This document shows positions 32,950 to 39,000 of a DNA stretch of 39,000 nt, one piece after another; within the stretch, counting starts at the first letter, position 1, and every line of letters starts with the position of its first letter. The notes under the pieces are model-generated. The model was given only the letters and a program-made list of their open reading frames with translations, ran no database searches and had not been told where the DNA came from. The position numbers were made by a program, and so were the translations under genes. The stretch is taken from positions 1 to 39,000 of the forward strand of contig CANPIM010000033.1 in NCBI GenBank assembly GCA_947574135.1. The letters are read 5' to 3'. This DNA comes from an uncultured Lachnospiraceae bacterium (GTDB taxonomy: Bacteria > Bacillota > Clostridia > Lachnospirales > Lachnospiraceae).

Positions 32950-33669
32950 ATGGAAAGTATAAAGAGCGGGTTTTATCAGACCTTTATTCTGGATAACAAT
33001 TATCAGTATTTTATCAGAGGAATCGAGATTACGCTGTTGGTGACAGTGTTTGCCCTGGTATTGGGGCTGGTGCTGGGAGTTCTGGTGGCTATTATACGGT
33101 CGGCCCATGACCAGCAGCCGAAAAATAAGAGGGGAATCGTTCTGCGGGTGCTGAATCTGCTCTGTAAGGTGTATCTGACGGTGATCCGGGGAACCCCTAT
33201 GATGGTGCAGCTGTTGATTATGTGGTTTGTGGTCTGGGCCAGCTCCCGGGCCACAGACGGCAATATGGTGCGCTGCGCCGTGCTGTCCTTTGGCATTAAT
33301 TCCGGCGCCTATGTGGCGGAGATTGTTCGCTCCGGCATTATGTCCATTGATAAGGGACAGATGGAGGCGGGGCGTTCCCTGGGACTTAGCTATGTAAAAA
33401 CCATGCGGTTTATTATCATTCCCCAGGCCTTTAAAAATGTACTTCCGGCTCTGGGCAATGAGCTCATTACCCTTTTGAAGGAAACCTCCATTGTGACGGT
33501 TATCGGTCTTAAGGATCTGACCAAGGGGGCCATGATTGTTGTGGCAAATACATACCAGGCCCTCATACCCTATGTGGCCATTGCCGCCATTTATCTGACT
33601 ATGGTGATGCTGCTCACCTGGCTTTTGGGCATCATGGAGAGGAGGCTGAGAAAAAGTGATATACGTTAA
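32950..33669 (+). CDS. Polar amino acid ABC transporter permease (HisM/GlnP type)
   Basis: 239 residues with about five membrane segments and the permease EAA loop [28 protein letters not shown] (read in two parts). Starts with a poor ribosome binding site, 37 bases after the binding protein. It overlaps the ATPase gene by 14 bases. Confidence 0.96.
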   Translation: MESIKSGFYQTFILDNNYQYFIRGIEITLLVTVFALVLGLVLGVLVAIIRSAHDQQPKNKRGIVLRVLNLLCKVYLTVIRGTPMMVQLLIMWFVVWASSRATDGNMVRCAVLSFGINSGAYVAEIVRSGIMSIDKGQMEAGRSLGLSYVKTMRFIIIPQAFKNVLPALGNELITLLKETSIVTVIGLKDLTKGAMIVVANTYQALIPYVAIAAIYLTMVMLLTWLLGIMERRLRKSDIR

Positions 33670-34378
33670 GGACTTATCCAAAACCTTTGGGGATAATCAG
33701 GTAATCTCTCATATTGATGCACATATTAAGCCGGGGGAAAAGGTGGTCATTGTGGGACCCTCCGGATCCGGAAAATCTACCTTTCTCCGTTGCCTAAACC
33801 TGCTGGAGCAGCCTACCAGCGGAACCATTACCTTTGACGGTCAGGAGGTTACGGCCCCTCACGGGGATATCAATCACATTCGCCAGCATATGGGAATGGT
33901 GTTTCAGCACTTTAACCTGTTTGCAAATTTAACGGTAAAGAAGAATATAATGCTGGCCCCGGTGCAGCTAAAGCTTATGACAAAGGAGCAGGCGGAGGAG
34001 GAGGCCATGCGGCTTCTGCGCCTGGTGAATCTGGAGGATAAGGCGGATTCCTATCCGGTGCAACTCTCCGGCGGACAGAAGCAGAGGATTGCCATTGTGC
34101 GGTCCCTGGCCATGAAGCCCAAGGTTATGCTTTTTGACGAGCCCACCTCGGCTTTGGACCCGGAGATGGTGGGAGAGGTTTTGGAGCTGATGAAGAAGCT
34201 GGCGGATGACGGCATGACCATGGTGGTGGTGACGCATGAAATGGGCTTTGCCAGAGAGGTAGCCACCCGGGTGCTCTTTATGGATGGGGGGGTTATAAAG
34301 GAAGAGAATACCCCGGAGGAGTTTTTCTCCCATCCCAGGGATGTGCGGCTTCAGGAGTTTTTGTCCAAGGTTTTGTAA
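33656..34378 (+). CDS. Polar amino acid ABC transporter ATPase (GlnQ/HisP type)
   Basis: 240 residues. Walker [11 protein letters not shown]-loop [13 protein letters not shown], signature [11 protein letters not shown], Walker [16 protein letters not shown]-loop VVTHEM. The start is GTG, with GGAGG ten bases upstream inside the permease gene. Confidence 0.97.
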   Translation: MIYVKDLSKTFGDNQVISHIDAHIKPGEKVVIVGPSGSGKSTFLRCLNLLEQPTSGTITFDGQEVTAPHGDINHIRQHMGMVFQHFNLFANLTVKKNIMLAPVQLKLMTKEQAEEEAMRLLRLVNLEDKADSYPVQLSGGQKQRIAIVRSLAMKPKVMLFDEPTSALDPEMVGEVLELMKKLADDGMTMVVVTHEMGFAREVATRVLFMDGGVIKEENTPEEFFSHPRDVRLQEFLSKVL

Positions 34379-34432
34379 GGGTATAGAGGAAGCAGAGAGC
34401 TGAAAAAGTTTTTGGTTTTGGAGAAATGATAC

Positions 34433-34471
34433 AGGAACTGTCCGGTGTGTGAGGGATGGTTCCTTTTTTAT
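34433..34471 (+). terminator. Intrinsic terminator of the ABC transporter operon
   Basis: AGGAACTGTCC pairs with GGATGGTTCCT (11 bp including two G-T pairs), ten-base loop, followed by seven T. Confidence 0.9.
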
Positions 34472-34481
34472 TTCTTTTTTC

Positions 34482-34508
34482 TGTAACGAACTCCCCTGTT
34501 TTCGGATA
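34482..34508 (+). promoter_or_regulatory. Candidate ECF-type promoter
   Basis: TGTAAC (34482-34487), the -35 of sigma-M/X-class ECF promoters, then 15 bases and CGGATA (34503-34508), which shares only CG with the usual CGTC/CGTA -10. Position in front of the sigma gene fits autoregulation. Confidence 0.45.
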
Positions 34509-34545
34509 TATAGGGGAAGGCAAAAGGGAATGGGGGTGAAACGCT

Positions 34546-35031
34546 TTGCAGGACATAGAGAGGGCCTATACGCAGCATGCCCGGGAGGTGTACCGGTATC
34601 TTTTAAGCTTGTCCCACAATGCAGATCTGGCGGAGGAGCTGACTCAGGAAACCTTTTTCCGGGCTATGCGGACCATGAAACATTATGACGGCACCTGTAA
34701 GCTGTCCGTATGGCTCTGCCAGATTGCAAAGCATCTCTGGTATCAGTGGCTTGCAAAGCATTCCCGGCAGAAGCAGGTGGAGCTTACGGAGGAAATCCCG
34801 GGCAGGGATTCTCCGGAGAGCCTTATTATGGAGCGCATGGATAAATGGGCCCTGTACCAGGCCATCCATGCGCTGCCGGAGCCCATGCGGGAGGTGGTGC
34901 ATATGCGGCTTACCGGGGAGTTTTCCTTTCGGGAGATGGGGGAGATCCTGGGAAAAAATGAAAACTGGGCCAGGACCACCTTTTACCGCGCCAAACAGAA
35001 AATCGTGGAGCATATGGAGGGGTCAAAATGA
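34546..35031 (+). CDS. ECF-type RNA polymerase sigma factor
   Basis: 161 residues. Region 2 (about 5-70: HAREVYRYLLSLSHNADLAEELTQETFFRAMR) and region 4 (about 100-150: ALYQAIHALPEPMREVVHMRLTGEFSFREMGEIL) with no region 3. The start is TTG, with GGGGG nine bases upstream; no ATG fits the frame near it. Four-base overlap with the anti-sigma gene. Confidence 0.93.
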   Translation: MQDIERAYTQHAREVYRYLLSLSHNADLAEELTQETFFRAMRTMKHYDGTCKLSVWLCQIAKHLWYQWLAKHSRQKQVELTEEIPGRDSPESLIMERMDKWALYQAIHALPEPMREVVHMRLTGEFSFREMGEILGKNENWARTTFYRAKQKIVEHMEGSK

Positions 35032-35816
35032 AATGCTATATAGTTAGGGACCTGCTTCCCAGGTATGTGGATTGTCTTACCGGGAAGGAGGCTTCCGGGG
35101 AGATAAAGGCTCATTTGGAAGTCTGTGAGGCCTGTCATACCATATATGAGCAGATGGCGGCGGACATTCCCAAGGAGCAATCTTTGGAGGAGAAAAAAAT
35201 CGATTTTTTTAAAAAGCTGAAAACAAGACTTAGATGGCAGCAGGGGTTCACGGCCCTTGTAACAAGCCTGATCCTTTTGGCTTTTCTGCCCTTTTTCAAG
35301 TATTGGCATATTCCCGTTCCCTATGACCAGGGGCATATAGCTGTGGGAGTTCGGCATACGGCCGCCATTCCGGAGCCCCCCTATAAGACTATGTGGAGTG
35401 ACTTGGATTTGCTGGATTTTGAGACCACAAGGGCATTTCTGGCCGGGGAATACGAGGATTGTGAGAGAAGGGATTTTGTAGAGCTTCAATACTCCGGGTT
35501 TGACAATACCCATATTGAAAAGTATGGAAGAACCATAGACCGGAACGGAGAGACGGTGGATATTGTGTATTTTTGCGCCACCAGAGAGCTGTGGGATATG
35601 CTGTTTTCCGGGGAGCGTTCCCAGGAGGAGCGAAGGGGAGGCTGGACCATTCTGGGGAATCTGGATGACAATCTGGTTTACCGCGCCTATACCCCGCGGT
35701 TAACGGAGATTTATTATCTGCCTATGAGAAGCACAGGCCGTCTTGCGGGACTTTCGGATGAAGCTTTTGAGGCCGAGAAAGAGAAGGGGGTGTTGGTTTG
35801 GAGCGGCGTGATTTGA
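35028..35816 (+). CDS. Zinc-binding anti-sigma factor with one membrane segment (first copy)
   Basis: 262 residues. Cytoplasmic zf-HC2 domain (1-45) with C3 and the H29-x3-C33-x2-C36 motif (HLEVCEAC). Membrane segment about 74-95, extracytoplasmic domain about 96-262. Start ATGA overlaps the sigma stop, so the two are coupled. It presumably holds the ECF sigma at the membrane until a wall or envelope signal arrives. Paralogue of the next gene. Confidence 0.88.
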   Translation: MKCYIVRDLLPRYVDCLTGKEASGEIKAHLEVCEACHTIYEQMAADIPKEQSLEEKKIDFFKKLKTRLRWQQGFTALVTSLILLAFLPFFKYWHIPVPYDQGHIAVGVRHTAAIPEPPYKTMWSDLDLLDFETTRAFLAGEYEDCERRDFVELQYSGFDNTHIEKYGRTIDRNGETVDIVYFCATRELWDMLFSGERSQEERRGGWTILGNLDDNLVYRAYTPRLTEIYYLPMRSTGRLAGLSDEAFEAEKEKGVLVWSGVI

Positions 35817-35863
35817 CAGGACAGGATATGGGGGGAGAGACGCCGGAGGAGAGGCGGGAATGT

Positions 35864-36691
35864 ATGAAATGCAGTATTGTAAAGGAATTATTACTCAGTT
35901 TTCGGGACGGTCTTACCAGTGAGGAGACCAATGCGGATATTCGGGAGCACCTGAACACGTGCAGCGCCTGTCAGGCCTACGAGAAGGAGCTTTCCCAGAG
36001 GAGAGCCGAAGCCTCCGGGGAAAAGGACGCTCTGGAGCTGCTTGAAAAATTGCAGGCTCACATACGGCGCAATCGCATCATAGCCGCAGCTTCCGCCTGT
36101 GTGCTTCTCCTTTGCCTGGTGATCTTTGCAAGGACCTATGGGTTTCCACTTCCCTTTGACAGAAACCGTATGGTGGCGGAGCCCATGCAGGGAGTGGTCA
36201 TAAGTGAGGAGGATTCCTTTGGAGAGAAGGGGGCTTTACGCCTGTATGACTTGGACAGTCTGGATTTGGAAACCACCCGGAGGGTTTTAGAGGGGGAGTA
36301 TGGGATCGTAGAGTCTGTGAAGCTTTCCATCCGCGGAATCAATGATGTGCAGCTGTCCTCCCGAAGCAGAGTTGTGGAGCGGGATGGCGAGAAGATAAAG
36401 GTGCTCTATTTTTGCTGCTATAAAACTCTGTGGGGAAGCATTTTTCAGGGAGATTTTGCCCCCTATCGGGAAAGTCTTTCGGTCTATGGGCTGACGCAGG
36501 ATGCCCTGATACAGGATAGGGGGGCACAGGATGGGGAAGAGGAAAAAATTTCCGGTTATGAGCCTATGCCCACAGAGGTTTACTATCTGCCCATCCGAAA
36601 CCTGTCAGAGAAGCTTGAGAGCCTTTCCGATGAAGCCTATGATGCCATGAGGCAGGAGGGGACGCTGGTTTGGAGCGGGAGTGCTGTTTGA
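35864..36691 (+). CDS. Zinc-binding anti-sigma factor with one membrane segment (second copy)
   Basis: 275 residues from ATG 35864, chosen because MKCSIVKELL aligns with MKCYIVRDLL of the first copy and a GGAGG-rich stretch lies upstream; the frame opens 22 codons earlier only with a TTG. zf-HC2 HLNTCSAC, membrane segment about 72-90, and an outer domain. Both copies share the late signature, LSDEAFEAEKEKGVLVWSG in the first and LSDEAYDAMRQEGTLVWSG here, so the genes arose by tandem duplication. Confidence 0.87.
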   Translation: MKCSIVKELLLSFRDGLTSEETNADIREHLNTCSACQAYEKELSQRRAEASGEKDALELLEKLQAHIRRNRIIAAASACVLLLCLVIFARTYGFPLPFDRNRMVAEPMQGVVISEEDSFGEKGALRLYDLDSLDLETTRRVLEGEYGIVESVKLSIRGINDVQLSSRSRVVERDGEKIKVLYFCCYKTLWGSIFQGDFAPYRESLSVYGLTQDALIQDRGAQDGEEEKISGYEPMPTEVYYLPIRNLSEKLESLSDEAYDAMRQEGTLVWSGSAV

Positions 36692-36719
36692 AGGCTCTGG
36701 CCGAAATGCTGCGCATAAA

Positions 36720-36737
36720 AGGGGGCTTTCGCCCCCT
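36720..36737 (+). terminator. GC-rich hairpin after the anti-sigma genes
   Basis: AGGGGGC, TTTC loop, GCCCCCT; 7-bp stem, but no T run follows. A weak terminator between converging genes. Confidence 0.5.
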
Positions 36738-36782
36738 CTCCATGTCTGTAGCACATGGGAAAATTTGGTACAGGCTTTGATT

Positions 36783-37829
36783 TTACAAATGCATTTTAAG
36801 AAGCCCTTCCTGTTCTCGCTTCAGGCTGTCCAGAGCTTCTCTTCCCTCCAGGATCTGGAAGGTGAGGGTGTTTTTGTGAAAAGCCAGGGGCAATAGCTTC
36901 TGGGTTTCCCCGGCCCGTCCCTGAAAGGAGGCGTTGGTGGGCTCCAGAGCCAGGGCATAATCCCCGGAGACCGGGCTCTTCCACTGCACCAGATAGGGAA
37001 TCTGGTTTAGATTCCAGCGGAGACATACGGCCAGATTCAGATCCGGGCGCACGGCAGCGGCAAAGGTATTGCCTTCTCTGTCACAGGCGCAGGTATGAAG
37101 GAATACCTGCTCTGGCGCCAGATCCTTGGGCGGCTCCATATGGTCCCAGGAGTGGACGCCCTGGGCGGCCTCTCCGTCCCTGGGCTCACACGAAAGGCTG
37201 GGAATCCAGATTTGGGTATCCTCCGTCAGGAAGGGATAACCGAAGTTGCAATGGTACAGGAAGCATAAGGGCTCTTCCCGGAAGGCCTGATTCTCTATCA
37301 CATCCCGAAAAATGATCTCATTTCTTCCGTAGACGGTGGTTACCCTCCGGCGAAGGACCAGATTCTCCCCGAAAAGCTCTGCCTCCCGCATTTCTCCGGA
37401 AACCTCCAGCACATAGTCCTCTCCCACATAGCGGGCATCCATGGATACCTTGGAGGCCGGAGTGGCCCGCATGCGTCCGTGGGAGGGGTAAAAGGAGCCG
37501 TCAAGCTCTACCGCGCCGTGGATATGCTCCAGACCGCAGGTCATCATGGCCCCGCCCATAATGGAACGGCAGCCCTGATCCCCCACGGCCGTATACATGG
37601 TATGCCCCTGAAGGCCGGGCTTTGACAAAAAGGACAGGTTCATACCCCGGTAGGTGATAGAAGCCGGGTCTAAGCATTTGTCCTCCATCAGGGAATATTC
37701 CAATCCGTCATTTTTTACCTGTACACAGGAAAGGCCACTGGCCGGCCCGTCCTGATGGACCACCGGCCGCACATAGGCTACCTGCTCCAGGCTGCCGCAA
37801 TAGCGCAGCAGATCCTCTCGTTTTTTCAT
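36783..37829 (-). CDS. DUF4432 aldose-1-epimerase-like protein
   Basis: 348 residues, mutarotase (galactose mutarotase-like) fold: GMNLSFLSKPGLQGH, GGAMMTCGLEHIHGA, HGRMRATPA, FLYHCNFGYPFL, and LALEPTNASFQGR. Such proteins interconvert or bind sugar anomers; substrate unknown. GGAGG precedes the ATG. A perfect 22-bp palindrome stands 25 bases upstream. Confidence 0.87.
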   Translation of the reverse strand: MKKREDLLRYCGSLEQVAYVRPVVHQDGPASGLSCVQVKNDGLEYSLMEDKCLDPASITYRGMNLSFLSKPGLQGHTMYTAVGDQGCRSIMGGAMMTCGLEHIHGAVELDGSFYPSHGRMRATPASKVSMDARYVGEDYVLEVSGEMREAELFGENLVLRRRVTTVYGRNEIIFRDVIENQAFREEPLCFLYHCNFGYPFLTEDTQIWIPSLSCEPRDGEAAQGVHSWDHMEPPKDLAPEQVFLHTCACDREGNTFAAAVRPDLNLAVCLRWNLNQIPYLVQWKSPVSGDYALALEPTNASFQGRAGETQKLLPLAFHKNTLTFQILEGREALDSLKREQEGLLKMHL

Positions 37830-37853
37830 TTTGCCTCCGGATATTCGTTGTTG

Positions 37854-37875
37854 ATATACCGGTATACCGGTATAT
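37854..37875 (-). promoter_or_regulatory. 22-bp perfect palindromic operator candidate
   Basis: Two overlapping TATACCGGTATA units make a perfect 22-base palindrome. A possible promoter, TTTCCC then 17 bases then TATACC on the minus strand, places its -10 in the palindrome. This dyad is of the type bound by GntR- or LacI-class sugar regulators. No regulator gene is nearby. Confidence 0.65.
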
Positions 37876-37912
37876 TCTCATGGATTTTTTGGGGAAACGC
37901 CCCCTGTTTTTG

Positions 37913-37932
37913 TAAAAGCGGTTGTCCGCTTT
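37913..37932 (-). terminator. Terminator hairpin after the dehydrogenase remnant
   Basis: On the minus strand AAAGCGG, ACAA loop, CCGCTTT followed by TACAAAAAC. It lies 16 bases past the remnant's stop codon. Confidence 0.5.
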
Positions 37933-37947
37933 ATTTTCATTTTCATA

Positions 37948-37995
37948 TTACCAGAAGATGAGGCCGCCGTCTACCACCAGGTTGTATAGCGGTTC
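37948..37995 (-). pseudogene. 3' remnant of a short-chain dehydrogenase gene
   Basis: Minus strand reads EPLYNLVVDGGLIFW then TAA. The LVVDGG is the conserved C-terminal signature of NAD(P)-dependent SDR enzymes (for example gluconate 5-dehydrogenase types). An in-frame TAG stands immediately upstream and no SDR coding sequence continues. Only about 15 codons remain. Confidence 0.55.
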
Positions 37996-38068
37996 CTAAT
38001 TTCTCCCAGAGATATTTTACGGAGGGAATCCGGGAGGGCTGTGAGGGGGTAGAGATTTCCTGTAAAGT

Positions 38069-38176
38069 AAAAAAGCTCCTGCATCTGCAGAAGCCTTGTG
38101 ATTCGAGGGAGTGGGGACCTCCTCTCGGAGGTCCCCGAGTGTTATGAATGAAATACTGATATGTGTTCTTGCTACA
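38069..38176 (-). ncRNA. Candidate small RNA A, about 108 nt
   Basis: A transcript from the extended -10 at 38183-38191 would run leftward through a 10-bp stem GGGGACCTCC/GGAGGTCCCC capped by GAGA, a GNRA tetraloop on this strand only (38113-38136). It would end at an intrinsic terminator GCTTCTGC, AGAT, GCAGGAGC, TTTTTT (38069-38094). No ORF or ribosome binding site was seen. It does not match an RNA family I know. Confidence 0.45.
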
Positions 38177-38182
38177 TTGTTA

Positions 38183-38191
38183 TCATACCAA
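38183..38191 (-). promoter_or_regulatory. Extended -10 for small RNA A
   Basis: Minus strand TGGTATGAT, an extended -10 without a clear -35. The surrounding sequence resembles that at 38390-38423. Confidence 0.4.
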
Positions 38192-38317
38192 GAAAATGTG
38201 ACGAATCTATGTCCAGGGTCTAAAAAATATATAAAGTGAATTAAGAAATTCTTAGGAAAGGCGAAAGAAAAAGATAATCGTATATTTTCATAAAAAAGAG
38301 AGAAAAGCCAGCCATGC

Positions 38318-38386
38318 AAAAAGCCAGTCCTGGCAGACTGGCTTAAGAAAAAGGAAGTATTTTATGAAAAAGGTATTTGCTTTACA
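38318..38386 (-). ncRNA. Candidate small RNA B, about 69 nt
   Basis: From -10 TATAGT (minus, 38393-38398) through an A/T-rich body to the intrinsic terminator AAGCCAGTC, six-base loop, GACTGGCTT, TTT (38318-38344). No coding frame with a ribosome binding site. Its promoter region is similar to that of candidate A. Confidence 0.4.
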
Positions 38387-38414
38387 CTTCATACTATACA
38401 AGACAAATGTGATG

Positions 38415-38466
38415 AAATTATGTTAGAGATATGAAAAAATTATGAGCGACTTGTTAAAAAATTATG
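38415..38466 (-). repeat. Three CATAATTT direct repeats at exact 22-bp spacing
   Basis: Minus strand CATAATTT (plus AAATTATG) at 38415-38422, 38437-38444 and 38459-38466. Starts are 22 and 22 bases apart, two helical turns, directly upstream of the candidate B promoter. Confidence 0.6.
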
Positions 38467-38470
38467 ACAG

Positions 38471-38516
38471 AAAAAAAGAAAGCTATCCGATGTGTAAACA
38501 CTTTCGTTTGCTTTCT
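38471..38516 (-). terminator. Terminator of the tRNA unit
   Basis: AGAAAGC (minus, from 38516) pairs with GCTTTCT ending at 38477, then a T run of six. A smaller GTGTTTACAC fold lies inside the loop. Located 35 bases past the tRNA 3' end. Confidence 0.6.
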
Positions 38517-38550
38517 CTTTTCGATGGCCCTTTGGACAAGGGATGGAATA

Positions 38551-38623
38551 TGGAGACAACAGGACTCGAACCTGCGACCCTCTACACGTCAAGCAGATGC
38601 TCTCCCAGCTGAGCTATGTCTCC
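38551..38623 (-). tRNA. tRNA-Val (GAC)
   Basis: 73 nt. Acceptor GGAGACA/TGTCTCC, D arm GCTCAGCTGGGAGAGC, anticodon loop TTGACGT (GAC), T arm with TTCGAGT, discriminator A. CCA is not encoded. Confidence 0.95.
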
Positions 38624-38660
38624 GGATTATCCATGAATAAAACCCCTTGGAGGCGTATCT

Positions 38661-38799
38661 TGTCGTGAACCTGGCGGTCAGTGACAAAGACTGAATTATG
38701 CCATGATGGTGACAAAGACTGAAATATGTCCCAGTCGATGACGAAGACTGAAACATGTCACGGATGCGTATTTAAGGATAAAACAGACGCCCGATGACA
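38661..38799. mobile_element. Possible small element or IS-end remnant between two tRNA genes
   Basis: The segment from TGTCGTGAAC to CGATGACA starts with TG and ends with CA. Its ends share TGTC-type imperfect inverted termini, and it contains the three internal direct repeats. This resembles an IS21-family end carrying several transposase-binding repeats. No transposase or target duplication was found. Confidence 0.3.
38681..38766 (+). repeat. Three tandem copies of a 28-29-bp repeat
   Basis: Copies start at 38681, 38709 and 38738 with the common core TGACAAAGACTGAAATATG (variants at one to three positions) and diverged 3' ends. They lie wholly between the tRNA genes. Confidence 0.85.
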
Positions 38800-38807
38800 A
38801 ATAAAAA

Positions 38808-38881
38808 TGGAAGCAATGGGGCTCGAACCCATGACCTCTCGCGTGTGAGGCGAACGCTCATCCCAGCTGAGCTATGCTTCC
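38808..38881 (-). tRNA. tRNA-Val (CAC)
   Basis: 74 nt. Acceptor GGAAGCA/TGCTTCC, anticodon loop CTCACAC (CAC), T loop TTCGAGC, discriminator A. CCA is not encoded. Confidence 0.95.
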
Positions 38882-38890
38882 ATGTACACT

Positions 38891-38918
38891 ATCTTAACAC
38901 TTTCCCAGAAATAGTCAA
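38891..38918 (-). promoter_or_regulatory. Promoter of the tRNA-Val unit
   Basis: Minus strand TTGACT, 16 bases, TAAGAT with TGT before the -10; ten bases from the tRNA 5' end. The 82 bases to the window end are AT-rich with no further feature seen. Confidence 0.7.
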
Positions 38919-39000
38919 GAGCAAATTAAAAAGTCAGACAATTTAATTGTAGGATTACAATACATGTGTTACAACTAAATATTTAAAGAGACGGAGATAC

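Noticed and set aside
38681-38766. CRISPR-like array
   Set aside because: The copies abut each other without spacers of even length, and no cas genes are present.

Overview
The window is chromosomal DNA of roughly 45-50% GC from a motile, Gram-positive anaerobe of the Clostridia, most likely a Lachnospiraceae member. This rests on the Firmicute flagellar gene order (flgM-flgN-flgK-flgL-DUF6470-like-fliW-csrA), strong AGGAGG ribosome binding sites, a CsrA/FliW pair, a standalone FlhB-like protein, a hybrid kinase with a c-di-GMP response regulator, an aspartate aminotransferase of the PF12897 type, and tRNA genes that do not encode CCA. The species cannot be named from the sequence alone.

Positions 1-20,000 are a late flagellar region. 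A short flagellin (31-843, minus) is separated from the other genes by a lone tyrosine recombinase (1070-2179) and by a minus-strand pair: a ParA-type ATPase (3070-3846) followed by a ComFB-domain protein (2361-3065). fliD, fliS, a small coiled-coil protein and a nucleotidyltransferase-like protein run on the plus strand to 8499. They converge on the minus-strand operon flgM-flgN-flgK-flgL-(YviE-like)-fliW-csrA (13965 down to 8591). Divergent from flgM, a plus-strand operon (14230-18800) carries a FliK-like protein, an FlhB C-domain homologue, a lytic transglycosylase, a PilZ protein and a family 2 glycosyltransferase. A secreted FliD-C-like protein with its own sigma-28-like promoter follows (18945-19889).

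Positions 19,900-26,115 hold a membrane-anchored C39-type peptidase and a phosphorelay. The relay has a hybrid histidine kinase with two receivers, a REC-HD-GYP-PAS-GGDEF protein able in principle to make and degrade c-di-GMP, and a separate HPt protein. With the PilZ and ComFB proteins this gives possible c-di-GMP signal input, enzymes and effectors within 24 kb of the flagellar genes.

Positions 26,200-37,830 are metabolic and housekeeping genes: a fused sugar-1-phosphate nucleotidyltransferase/hexosamine kinase, a YgjP-like metallopeptidase, a small alarmone-hydrolase-like HD protein, an aminotransferase, UppP, a polar amino acid ABC transporter, an ECF sigma factor with two tandem paralogous anti-sigma proteins, and a DUF4432 mutarotase-like protein behind a perfect 22-bp palindrome.

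Positions 37,850-39,000 have no ordinary protein gene. They hold a 3' remnant of a short-chain dehydrogenase gene with its terminator, two tandem candidate small RNAs that share promoter-region sequence and have a 22-bp-phased repeat array upstream, and two tRNA-Val genes (GAC and CAC) separated by a block of about 29-bp direct repeats.
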